Assembly: GCA_020025775.1 (NCBI GenBank)
Contig: JAHHRN010000001.1
Coordinates: 248,001-312,000, forward strand
Source: Acutalibacter sp.
Lineage (GTDB): Bacteria; Bacillota; Clostridia; Oscillospirales; Acutalibacteraceae
DNA length: 64,000 nt
Direction of reading: 5' to 3'
In this document: piece after piece, positions 43,665 to 50,819 of the stretch
How positions within the stretch are numbered: position 1 is the stretch's first letter
Layout: every line of letters begins with the position of its first letter
Notes under the pieces: model-generated
What the model was told of the DNA's origin: nothing
Databases searched by the model: none
The model's input: only the letters and a program-made list of their open reading frames with translations
Made by a program: the position numbers and the translations under genes

Positions 43665-44885
43665 ATGGATATTCAGGCAGCAAAAGAACTCGTAATCAAG
43701 GCGGGTAAAGAGGTTGTCGCTTCCGGCCTTATTGCTAGAACCTGGGGCAACATTTCCTGCCGTATCGACGAGCACAGATTCGTAATTACACCCTCCGGCA
43801 GACCTTACGAAACCCTCACACCCGAGGAAATCGTTTTAGTGAATATTGAGGACTGCTCCTATGACGGCAACGTAAAGCCGTCTTCCGAAAAAGGCATTCA
43901 CGCCGCAGCTTACAAGCTTCGCCCCGAAGTGAACTTTGTTATTCACACCCACCAGGTGCAGGCATCCGTTGTCAGCGCACTTGGCTATGATATTAACCGT
44001 ATCGACGAAAAGAACGCTGCGATTATCGGCGACAACGTACCGATTGCGGCTTACGGTCTTCCCGGTACACCCATGCTTCGCAACGGCGTAATTGCCGCTA
44101 TGCAGAGAAGCGACTCCAAGGCAGTCATCATGGCACATCACGGTGCACTTTGCCTCGGCGTAGACTATGCAGATGCTTTCCAGGTAGCTTCCGCACTCGA
44201 AGAGGTTTGCGGCAACTTCGTAAAGCAGAGATACAGCGAGCTCAAGGGCTGCGCGGCAGAATCTATCAGCGAAGCTTACGCTTATATTAAGAGAAGATGC
44301 AGTCAGGAAAAGCTGGCTTCTGTGCCCGAATTCGAGCCCTGCAACAGTGAGAGAAACGGCGAATGCTTCACCATTTCTCCTGTAGGCGAAGAAGACAAGG
44401 TATACTGCTTCGATATTGAAAGCGGCGATCTCGTAGCCGGTGAGGATTATCCCGAAGCGGCAGAGCTCCACAGAGCGATTTACAAGAAGCGCAAGGATGT
44501 TAACTACATCGTACAGAACAAGAGCGAAGAGGCTGTAACGGTTTCCAGAACTGTAAAGAAGATGAAGCCCCTTTTGGATGACTTCGCACAGCTGGTCGGC
44601 GTAACCGTTCGCAATGCGGCTTATGACCCGAACAACCAGATTAAGACCTCTAAGAAGGTTGTTAGAGCCTTAAAGGGCAGAAATGCGGTATTGCTTTCCA
44701 ACAACGGTGCGCTCAGCGTAGCCGGTAGTGAATACGATGCAACCGCGGTAGATATGGTTATGGACAAGGGCTGCAAGACCGAGCTTGGTTCCATGCTCTT
44801 CAAGGTACACAAGCCCATTTGCCCGGTTGAATCCGCGCTCATGCGTGTAATTTACCTCAAGAAATACTCCAAACAAGCCAAATAG
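43665..44885 (+). CDS. Class II aldolase/adducin-type protein with degenerate second domain
   Basis: 406 residues from ATG 43665 (GAGGTG 6 bp upstream; a GTG at 43656 is part of that ribosome site). Two aldolase_II domains in tandem. Domain 1 (residues about 3-190) has the active-site set: GNISCRI, SSEKGIHAAAY, the zinc histidines HTHQVQAS, and HHGALCLG. Domain 2 (about 235-400) keeps the fold but has NKSEEAV where HTH is expected and SNNGALSVAG where HHG is expected, so it lacks zinc ligands and is probably structural or regulatory. Known relatives split or epimerise phosphorylated sugars such as fuculose-1-P or ribulose-5-P. Likely works with the FGGY kinase encoded 2.5 kb upstream on the other strand. 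Confidence 0.87.
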   Translation: MDIQAAKELVIKAGKEVVASGLIARTWGNISCRIDEHRFVITPSGRPYETLTPEEIVLVNIEDCSYDGNVKPSSEKGIHAAAYKLRPEVNFVIHTHQVQASVVSALGYDINRIDEKNAAIIGDNVPIAAYGLPGTPMLRNGVIAAMQRSDSKAVIMAHHGALCLGVDYADAFQVASALEEVCGNFVKQRYSELKGCAAESISEAYAYIKRRCSQEKLASVPEFEPCNSERNGECFTISPVGEEDKVYCFDIESGDLVAGEDYPEAAELHRAIYKKRKDVNYIVQNKSEEAVTVSRTVKKMKPLLDDFAQLVGVTVRNAAYDPNNQIKTSKKVVRALKGRNAVLLSNNGALSVAGSEYDATAVDMVMDKGCKTELGSMLFKVHKPICPVESALMRVIYLKKYSKQAK

Positions 44886-45420
44886 GGCGCGCCGGCGCCC
44901 GGCGAATCACGGGGAACTTAGTGCAAAATTTTTACCAATAGTTCGCACAGGCGACTTTAGGTAGAATTTTATCTGTGTAAAAGACGACTTCCCGTAGGGG
45001 CGGATATTATCCGCACGCAAGTAACCTTTTTCGAATTTTTCAAAGGACGTACTTCAAAGTTTTGCCCGCTTTTTCAAAAGCGGCAGGGTCTTGGGACAGC
45101 GTCCCGAGCCGTGCTCCGCAGGGCACGGAATCCTCATCCTTCTGAAAACACAGGAAGGGGTAGAGCAAAGTAAAAGCTTTATAAAAGTAAAAGCGGGGGA
45201 ACCCTTGTGAGGGGTTCCCCCGTTTGCTTTGTCGCCACAGGGCGACGGCGAAGCACGGGGTCGGGAAGCCCCGACAGGCAAGCACGGGGTGCTTAGGTGC
45301 AGACTTTTTACAGATAGTTTGCACAACGCACTTTGTGTAGATTTTATCTGTGTAAAAGGTGACATCCCGTAGGGGCGGATAGTATCCGCCCGCAAAAAAG
45401 ATTAAAAAAAAGAGAACCTC
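44886..45420. repeat. Intergenic repeat mosaic 5
   Basis: No gene. Modules: GGCGCGCC-type GC palindromes just after the aldolase stop (44887-44902), forward REP-like copy 44993-45017 (one mismatch), GGGACAGCGTCCC and GTGCTCCGCAGGGCAC blocks at about 45094-45126, GGGGGAACCC/GGGTTCCCCC-type hairpin 45193-45222, GTCGCCACAGGGCGAC at about 45231, GGGAAGCCCCGA at about 45263, and forward REP-like copy 45369-45392. Confidence 0.85.
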
Positions 45421-45454
45421 CCAATGGGTACGCCCCATAAGGAAGTTTTAAGAA

Positions 45455-45491
45455 AAGCAGCAGGTGTCGAAAGCTTCGACACCTGCTGCTT
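45455..45491 (+). terminator. Perfect 17-bp hairpin, terminator-like
   Basis: Arms 45455-45471 and 45475-45491 pair without a mismatch (core GCAGCAGGTGTCG/CGACACCTGCTGC) around a 3-nt loop AGC, followed by ATTTTT. It is not preceded by any recognised gene on this strand within 570 bp. Confidence 0.6.
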
Positions 45492-45532
45492 ATTTTTCTG
45501 CACTTTTTCCGGGAGGTTTCAGGAGGCTCCTG

Positions 45533-45607
45533 ATGATTGCACTGTTTTACAACTTCTGGGAGTATAAACAGTATGCTCGCTGGAACGAAACAGACATTTT
45601 CCTATAA
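45533..45607 (+). CDS. Possible 24-residue small ORF
   Basis: ATG at 45533 preceded by AGGAGG (45521-45526) with a 6-bp spacer; predicted product MIALFYNFWEYKQYARWNET then DIFL. The ribosome site lies inside a perfect palindrome, TCAGGAG-G-CTCCTGA (45519-45533), that would hide it in mRNA. No similarity recognised. It may be a remnant or chance; low confidence. Confidence 0.25.
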   Translation: MIALFYNFWEYKQYARWNETDIFL

Positions 45608-45706
45608 AATCTTTCCTTCTGTATCCGGATTTCATAAGTGTTAAGAAAATTGGAATAGTGTTAACACTCACACCCATTCTTAACTGTTAAGTTAAGCAAA
45701 AGTGGG

Positions 45707-46135
45707 TTAGTTTTGGATTTTCTTTTGAAGTTCCTGCATAAATTCATCACGGTTTTTAGGGGAGATTCCAACTAAATCCGTCACGCCGCAATTCTTATAC
45801 TTGATGAATACCATTTGTTCGCTTAATGCCGGATATCTTCTGAAAGATTTTTTCTTATATACCTCTAAAATTTCTTGGAATGCAATCTCATTCTTGTATA
45901 TACCACAATGAATTAATAATCTATCTGCTTGCAAAATATACTTCGTATTCAACACAGGGTGTATCAATACAAAATAATATAATATTGCAGCAATGATATA
46001 TGCAATAAAAATAGCAACCGTATTTCCATCACCACTTATGTACAGAAATGAGCCAACCAATATCACCGCAATAATAACTGCTACAAGGAAATACATTATG
46101 CCTACCTTACTTCTGTAAACGCTATTATCCTTCAT
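45707..46135 (-). CDS. Two-helix membrane protein with PH-like domain
   Basis: 142 residues. Two adjacent transmembrane segments (about residues 10-32, IMYFLVAVIIAVILVGSFLYI; and 38-56, AIFIAYIIAAILYYFVLI), then about 80 residues with the beta-rich pattern of bacterial PH domains (YILQADRLLIHCGIYKNEIAFQEILEVYKKKS). Function unknown; such proteins are small envelope proteins. The gene is clearly more AT-rich than its neighbours and its codon use differs, suggesting recent acquisition. GGGAGAG lies before the ATG. It follows a stretch of unusual hairpins (45.4-45.7 kb). Confidence 0.7.
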   Translation of the reverse strand: MKDNSVYRSKVGIMYFLVAVIIAVILVGSFLYISGDGNTVAIFIAYIIAAILYYFVLIHPVLNTKYILQADRLLIHCGIYKNEIAFQEILEVYKKKSFRRYPALSEQMVFIKYKNCGVTDLVGISPKNRDEFMQELQKKIQN

Positions 46136-46241
46136 ATTCTCTCCCTCCGATTTTCATATCGTTCAATTCTTTCTCGATATTATATCATACCCTATCTGGT
46201 GTATGCAAAAGAGGTTCTCTTTTTGTTTACTTAAAAAGTCC

Positions 46242-46832
46242 TTAAAAATAGCGAATCAAAGAAACAACCTTGCCCAGAATGACCACCTGTTTGGTCAAAA
46301 TAGGCTCGTAGGCATCGTTTTCGGGCTGTAGGCGGAAACAATCCTTATCTCTGTAAAAACGCTTTACAGTGGCTTCATCCTCAATCATAGCGACTACGAT
46401 TTCGCCGTTTTCGGCTTGTGGTGTTTTCTCAACAATTACAATATCACCACTGAGAATGCCGGCGTTAATCATACTGTCGCCGCGAACGTGCAGGGCAAAG
46501 AGCGGTTTGTCTTTGGAAACCGGACCGGCGTAGGGGATGTAGCTTTCAATCTGCTCCACCGCCAAAATGGGGACACCGGCGGTAACCATGCCGAGAAGCG
46601 GAATGTTCGTGACATTTTCCGACTCACCGCAAACACGGATAGAGCGTTTTAATAAGGGATCTCGTTCTATATAGCCGGCCTTTTCAAGGGCAACCAAATT
46701 GGCTTGCACCGAAGAGGTCGATTTTAAGCCAACTGCCGCGCCGATTTCTCGAACTGAGGGCGGCACACCGCATTGGCAGCGTTCGGCAAGGAATTCATAA
46801 ATCTTTCGCTGGGTCTTATTAATATCTTCCAT
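46242..46832 (-). CDS. lexA: SOS repressor LexA
   Basis: Represses DNA-damage genes and self-cleaves on RecA filaments. 196 residues from ATG 46832 (MEDINKTQRK), which has AAGGAG upstream; the frame extends 31 codons further but that part overlaps the operators. Winged helix VPPSVREIGAAVGLKSTSSVQANL (about 23-46); cleavage site Ala85-Gly86 in MVTAGVP; catalytic Ser120 (RGDSMI) and Lys157 (EATVKRFY). Three operator-like boxes lie 35-100 bp upstream, so autoregulation is expected. Confidence 0.97.
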   Translation of the reverse strand: MEDINKTQRKIYEFLAERCQCGVPPSVREIGAAVGLKSTSSVQANLVALEKAGYIERDPLLKRSIRVCGESENVTNIPLLGMVTAGVPILAVEQIESYIPYAGPVSKDKPLFALHVRGDSMINAGILSGDIVIVEKTPQAENGEIVVAMIEDEATVKRFYRDKDCFRLQPENDAYEPILTKQVVILGKVVSLIRYF

Positions 46833-46867
46833 GCGATTCACTCCTTCGTTGTAAGTAGAGCTGGGGT

Positions 46868-46932
46868 ACAAATGTTCAGCTTTGTCCTTTATAGCATAAC
46901 ACAAATGTTCTAAAATTGCAAACATTTGTTTG
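46868..46932. promoter_or_regulatory. Cluster of three LexA-box-like sites upstream of lexA
   Basis: ACAAATGTTC at 46868-46877 and again at 46901-46910 (33-bp spacing), and the palindrome CAAACATTTGTTTG at 46919-46932. They fit the Firmicute LexA pattern GAAC-N4-GTTY. Confidence 0.75.
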
Positions 46933-47024
46933 ATTTTTTTGAAATTTCCCTAAATCCTCGCCGAATTTTGACATTATTTTTGGCGTCAAATCGAATTGTT
47001 CATAAATTGTTCACAAATTTACCG

Positions 47025-47146
47025 TATAATCACGACGTACTCTTTGAGGGTAGAAGGTAACTTCTACGAGAGTACATACCCCCTCCTCAAGCAACCCCCT
47101 CAATTAAGGGAAAATCCTCGGTGCCGCAACCGGGGATTTTTTCTGC
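47025..47146 (+). ncRNA. Candidate structured small RNA between lexA and the DUF3048 gene
   Basis: TATAAT at 47025-47030 (-35 box unclear), then a hairpin with nested arms GTACTCT/AGAGTAC (47037-47043/47069-47075) and TAGAAG/CTTCTA (47051-47056/47061-47066), a C-rich unpaired stretch with CCCCCTCCTC and CCCCCTCA (47079-47103), and a terminator: AAAATCCTCGG (47111-47121)/CCGGGGATTTT (47130-47140) plus T run. There is no ORF. The layout (hairpin, C-rich seed, terminator) is that of trans-acting sRNAs that bind ribosome sites. Not matched to a named family. Confidence 0.5.
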
Positions 47147-47167
47147 CTAAAAATATTTAATAAAATA

Positions 47168-47202
47168 AAAAACCGCCTACGTTTTCGTAAGCGGCTTTTT
47201 TA
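47168..47202. terminator. Terminator after the DUF3048 lipoprotein gene
   Basis: Arms AACCGCCTACG and CGTAAGCGGCTT around TTTT, with A/T runs on both sides; serves the minus-strand gene ending at 47211. Confidence 0.75.
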
Positions 47203-47210
47203 TTTGCAAG

Positions 47211-48275
47211 TTAAGCGATTGTGGTTGCACCCTTTTGTGCGCTCGGCACGAAGCCAATCCAGGATTTACCGGGGTTAAGCTCTAAAGCATTGCCGTTTTC
47301 GTCGGTCAGCTTCAACGGTGCGGACGGGTTGCCCTTGGACCATTTGATGTTCTGATAAGTACCGTTAGAGGCATAAACACCGACGCCCCCAGAGAGATCC
47401 CAGTCTACATGGCCCTTATCGGAGCCCGGTACGAGACTTACCGGCGTGTAAAGAACTAAAACGTTGGAAACGGTCATGGTTTTGCCGTTGGCATCCTTCA
47501 TTTCAGCCTGCTTCATGTGGTTGTAATAAAGACCGTCGTTCTCGTTATAGGTGAAGGTGTGCGGATAATCGTTGGAGAAAACAACGCCGATGCTCTTGCA
47601 TGCGCCGCCGGGAAGTGTTCTCTTTTGAGCAGCAAATTTGAACGGTGCGGCATAATCAGCTTTAATATCCTGGCGGATGTTTTTGCTGGTAATGGCATCT
47701 GCCAGCCATTCGCCCTTGGTGTAAGCGGTATGTTCTTTGGAAACTTTTCTGGAGGAATCGCGCTTAAAATATTTGCCGTCTGCCTTTACGCCGTCAATAT
47801 CCTGCACCTTGTCGCGCTGGAGAGCTTCATAAGCGTAGGGGCTGCCGCCGAAGTGTACGAAAATCGCATCTAAGCCCTCGGCTACTTCTAAATAGTCGTG
47901 ACGTGCACTTCTGGTCGGACCGACCTTCGGTGCGCTGTAGACATCGGCATAAAGCCACATCATACGGGTGATGCCGGCTTCTGCTACGCCTTCTACAACA
48001 ATATCGGGAGAAGAAAGACCCCACTGCGGACGAGCCGCGGGAGAATTTTCAACCATAATTGCTACGGGACGTTTACCGATAGCGTCTTTGTTTTGGAGCG
48101 CTTCACCGGTAAGCGGATTCAAATCGGTCGATACGGGTGTTGCGGAATCTTCTGTAGCGGGTGTGTTTGTATTGGTTTCTTCGTCTGTTCCTTTACCGCA
48201 AGCGGCAAAAAGAGTTGCCGTTAAAACGAGGCAAAGTAAAACGGAGAGCCATTTGGTGATTTTTTTCTGCTTCAT
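47211..48275 (-). CDS. DUF3048 (YerB-like) lipoprotein
   Basis: 354 residues. Lipoprotein signal peptide with Lys-rich start, hydrophobic core and lipobox LFAAC (Cys26), then a Thr-rich linker and the two-part DUF3048 domain: RPVAIMVENSPAARPQWGLSSPDIVVEGVAEAGITRMMWLYAD and GPTRSARHDYLEVAEGLDAIFVHFGGSPYAYEAL, ending SWIGFVP. Related to Bacillus YerB; function unknown, extracellular face of the membrane. It is lipidated by Lgt, which is encoded near the right end of this window. Confidence 0.92.
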   Translation of the reverse strand: MKQKKITKWLSVLLCLVLTATLFAACGKGTDEETNTNTPATEDSATPVSTDLNPLTGEALQNKDAIGKRPVAIMVENSPAARPQWGLSSPDIVVEGVAEAGITRMMWLYADVYSAPKVGPTRSARHDYLEVAEGLDAIFVHFGGSPYAYEALQRDKVQDIDGVKADGKYFKRDSSRKVSKEHTAYTKGEWLADAITSKNIRQDIKADYAAPFKFAAQKRTLPGGACKSIGVVFSNDYPHTFTYNENDGLYYNHMKQAEMKDANGKTMTVSNVLVLYTPVSLVPGSDKGHVDWDLSGGVGVYASNGTYQNIKWSKGNPSAPLKLTDENGNALELNPGKSWIGFVPSAQKGATTIA

Positions 48276-48365
48276 AAATTTAAACTGCCCTTCCTAAAAT
48301 ATACTGCTTATTGTATCACAATTTTAGCAAAATGAAAACATTTTTTGTATTTTTTGTAGAATTTT

Positions 48366-48404
48366 TAAGAACGGGCATAGAGAAAAATCTCTACGCCCGT
48401 TCTG
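48366..48404 (-). terminator. Terminator after the EF-G-2 gene
   Basis: Long near-perfect hairpin: AGAACGGGC/GCCCGTTCT outer arms (48368-48376/48395-48403) and TAGAGA/TCTCTA inner arms. Confidence 0.85.
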
Positions 48405-48419
48405 ATTTTGTATTTTGGT

Positions 48420-50498
48420 TTAAGCTTCGGCTTTTTCGGCGGCTCTATCGGCGATAACTTTATCGGCTACATCCTTCGGTGCCTGTTCATAACGAACGAA
48501 TTCGAAGGTGTAGCTGCCTCTGCCGGCGGTAATCGAACGAAGGAAGGTCGAGAAATCTGCCATTTCTGCCATAGGTACTTCGGCTACAAGCTCCTGCATC
48601 TTTGCATCTTCTGCGGCTTCGCCCATGCCGAGCACTCTGCCGCGGCGCTTGGTAACATCGCCCATAACGTCGCCGAGATTATCATCGGGCATGAGAGCGG
48701 TGAGGGTGCCGATCGGCTCTAAGATAGCGACATCCGCATTGGGCATCGCATTCTTAAAGGCGAGAGAAGCGGCGGTCTTAAACGCCATTTCCGAGGAGTC
48801 TACCGGGTGGTAGGAGCCGTCATAAAGGGTGGCCTTGAGACCAACCATGGGGTAACCTGCGGCAAAGCCCTTTAATACGCATTCCTGCAAGCCTTTTTCA
48901 ACGGCGGGGAAGTAATTCTTCGGTACAGAACCACCGACAACGGCGGTTTCAAAAATCAAAGTATCGCTGTCGCAGGGTTCAAAGGTAATCCAAACGTCAC
49001 CGAACTGACCGTGGCCGCCGGACTGCTTTTTGTGACGTCCCTGTGCATCCACCTTCTTGCGGATGGTTTCGCGGTAAGCCACTTTCGGGGCTTTGAGCTT
49101 AATCTCCACGCCGAATTTATTTTTGAGCTTGGAAACAATCACATCCAAATGCTGTTCGCCGAGACCGGAGATAATCTGTTCTCTGGTTTCTACATTGTTT
49201 TGATAGCCAATGGTTGGGTCTTCTTCCATGAGCTTGAAAAGACCTGCGGCGGCTTTTTCCTCTTCGCCCTTTTTCACGGCTTCAATCGCCATGGAAAGGC
49301 AGGGCTTCGGGAAGTTTACGCCGTCTAAGGTGATGTGCTGTTTCACGTCGCAGAGTGTGTCGCCGGTTTTTACGTTGGCAAGCTTTGTGAGAACGCCGAT
49401 GTCACCGGCAACGATTTCTTTGGTATCTTCTTGCTTTGCGCCCTTTAAGTATACGGCTTTGCCGATTTTTTCGTTTTCGCCGGTTCTGGAGTTATAGGCG
49501 ACGGAATCTGCCTTTAATACGCCGGAAACTACCTTCATAAAGGACATTTTACCGATGAACGGGTCGGCAATCGTCTTAAAGCATACCGCGGCAAGCGGGC
49601 CTTCCACGTTACAGGGCAGAAGCAAATCTTCGCCGTTATCGAGCTTGCCAGTTTCACCTGCGTAGCCATAAGCACCGGGCACGGACCATGCGAGGCCGTA
49701 AAGAAGCTGGTCAACTGCGGCGGCGGTAAGACCGGCAACCGCATAAACGGGATAAATCGAGCCGTCAAAAATACCGAGGGAAAGTCCCTTTAAGATTTCT
49801 TCTTTGGAAAAGGTTTCGCCCTCAAAGAATTTTTCCATGAGTGCGTCATCGGTGGTGGCAACTGCTTCCATGAAGCTGGAGGTCATTTCTTCGATAATCG
49901 GGTCATCGGGCACGGGCACTTTCGTTGCCTTGCCGTCTGCATCATAAGAAAATGCCATACCGGTCATTAAGTTGACGTAGCATTTCACGAGGTTACCTTC
50001 CATATAAGGAATAATGGTCGGGCAAAGCTTGTTGCCGTAAACCTCTTTTAACGCTTCAAAGGTTTTATAGAAGCTTCTGTGGTCGGAGTCGGTTTTGGTA
50101 ATGGCAAAGAATTTTGCTTTGCCGTTCTTTTCAGCTGCCTTAAAGGCTTTTTCTGTGCCGACATCTACGCCGGAACCGGCGGAAGTGACAATCAAAACCG
50201 CTTCGCAGGCACGAATGGCTTCTGCGGCGCCGCCCTCAAAGTCAAAAAGACCGGGAGCGTCGATAATATTGAGCTTGGTGTCGTCCCATTCGAGGGCCGC
50301 CGTGGCGGAAGAAACAGAGGACTTGCGGCGTTTTTCTTCGGCATCAAAGTCGAGAACTGTGTTGCCGTCTGCGACTTTACCGAGTCTGTCTGTTGCGCCA
50401 GATACATATAACATGGCTTCACAAAGCGTTGTTTTACCCTTGCCGCCATGGCCGACAACCGCAATATTGCGGATATTATTTGAAGTGTAAGCTTTCAT
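48420..50498 (-). CDS. EF-G-2 type translational GTPase-like protein
   Basis: 692 residues with the EF-G domain order (G domain, II, III, IV with GGHGQFGDVWITFEP, V). The G domain differs from canonical EF-G: G1 is GHGGKGKTT instead of GHIDAGKTT, G3 is DAPGLFDF instead of DTPGHVDF (the catalytic His position is Leu), and G4 is TKTDSD instead of NKxD. These changes mark the EF-G-2 paralogue group also known in Thermus and Thermotoga, not the housekeeping factor, which must be elsewhere. Its cellular role is poorly known. TAGGAGG lies before ATG 50498; the promoter is TTGGCT-17 bp-TATACT at 50594-50566 on the minus strand. Confidence 0.88.
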   Translation of the reverse strand: MKAYTSNNIRNIAVVGHGGKGKTTLCEAMLYVSGATDRLGKVADGNTVLDFDAEEKRRKSSVSSATAALEWDDTKLNIIDAPGLFDFEGGAAEAIRACEAVLIVTSAGSGVDVGTEKAFKAAEKNGKAKFFAITKTDSDHRSFYKTFEALKEVYGNKLCPTIIPYMEGNLVKCYVNLMTGMAFSYDADGKATKVPVPDDPIIEEMTSSFMEAVATTDDALMEKFFEGETFSKEEILKGLSLGIFDGSIYPVYAVAGLTAAAVDQLLYGLAWSVPGAYGYAGETGKLDNGEDLLLPCNVEGPLAAVCFKTIADPFIGKMSFMKVVSGVLKADSVAYNSRTGENEKIGKAVYLKGAKQEDTKEIVAGDIGVLTKLANVKTGDTLCDVKQHITLDGVNFPKPCLSMAIEAVKKGEEEKAAAGLFKLMEEDPTIGYQNNVETREQIISGLGEQHLDVIVSKLKNKFGVEIKLKAPKVAYRETIRKKVDAQGRHKKQSGGHGQFGDVWITFEPCDSDTLIFETAVVGGSVPKNYFPAVEKGLQECVLKGFAAGYPMVGLKATLYDGSYHPVDSSEMAFKTAASLAFKNAMPNADVAILEPIGTLTALMPDDNLGDVMGDVTKRRGRVLGMGEAAEDAKMQELVAEVPMAEMADFSTFLRSITAGRGSYTFEFVRYEQAPKDVADKVIADRAAEKAEA

Positions 50499-50565
50499 CC
50501 GATGAGTCCTCCTAGAAAATTAGATTTTAACGCCTGCGATTCTTAAAAAATCTATAGAAAAAGAT

Positions 50566-50594
50566 AGTATAATCTATTCTGCAAGCACAGCCAA
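50566..50594 (-). promoter_or_regulatory. Sigma-A promoter of the EF-G-2 gene
   Basis: Minus strand: TTGGCT (50594-50589), 17-bp spacer, TATACT (50571-50566), 68 bp before the start codon. Confidence 0.65.
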
Positions 50595-50705
50595 ATTGTA
50601 GCATATATAACTAAATTTTGCAATAATTATTTTTAATTATATTTAAAATATATAAACTTCCATAGAAACCAACCCAAAATCCGCTTCTAATCCGAAAGAT
50701 TTTAG

Positions 50706-50745
50706 AAATCCGAAGAGCCGAAAGCTTTATTTTGTCGGATTTTTT
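50706..50745 (+). terminator. Orphan terminator upstream of murL
   Basis: AAATCCGA (50706-50713)/TCGGATTT (50735-50742) followed by a T-rich tract on the + strand, although no + gene precedes it. It lies before the murL promoter, so it could close a short transcript or insulate murL. Confidence 0.5.
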
Positions 50746-50763
50746 CTTTTTTCGGCGGACTCC

Positions 50764-50792
50764 TTGCAATTTTCCCTTCTAAAACGTATAAT
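50764..50792 (+). promoter_or_regulatory. Sigma-A promoter of murL-murD
   Basis: TTGCAA (50764-50769), 17-bp spacer, TATAAT (50787-50792), 27 bp before the start codon. Confidence 0.8.
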
Positions 50793-50819
50793 AAAAGCAG
50801 TAATTTTAAGGAGACAGCT

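Noticed and set aside
43836..44471. 211-codon minus frame
   Set aside because: Antisense shadow of the tandem aldolase gene.
45040..45438. Two overlapping minus frames of 113-132 codons
   Set aside because: Translate the repeat modules of mosaic 5; similar fragments appear from the same repeats at 15384-15575 and 56785-57069, so they are repeat artefacts.
46833..46925. Longer LexA start at 46925
   Set aside because: The extra 31 codons overlap the operator boxes and lack a ribosome site; ATG 46832 has AAGGAG and starts the normal LexA N-terminus.
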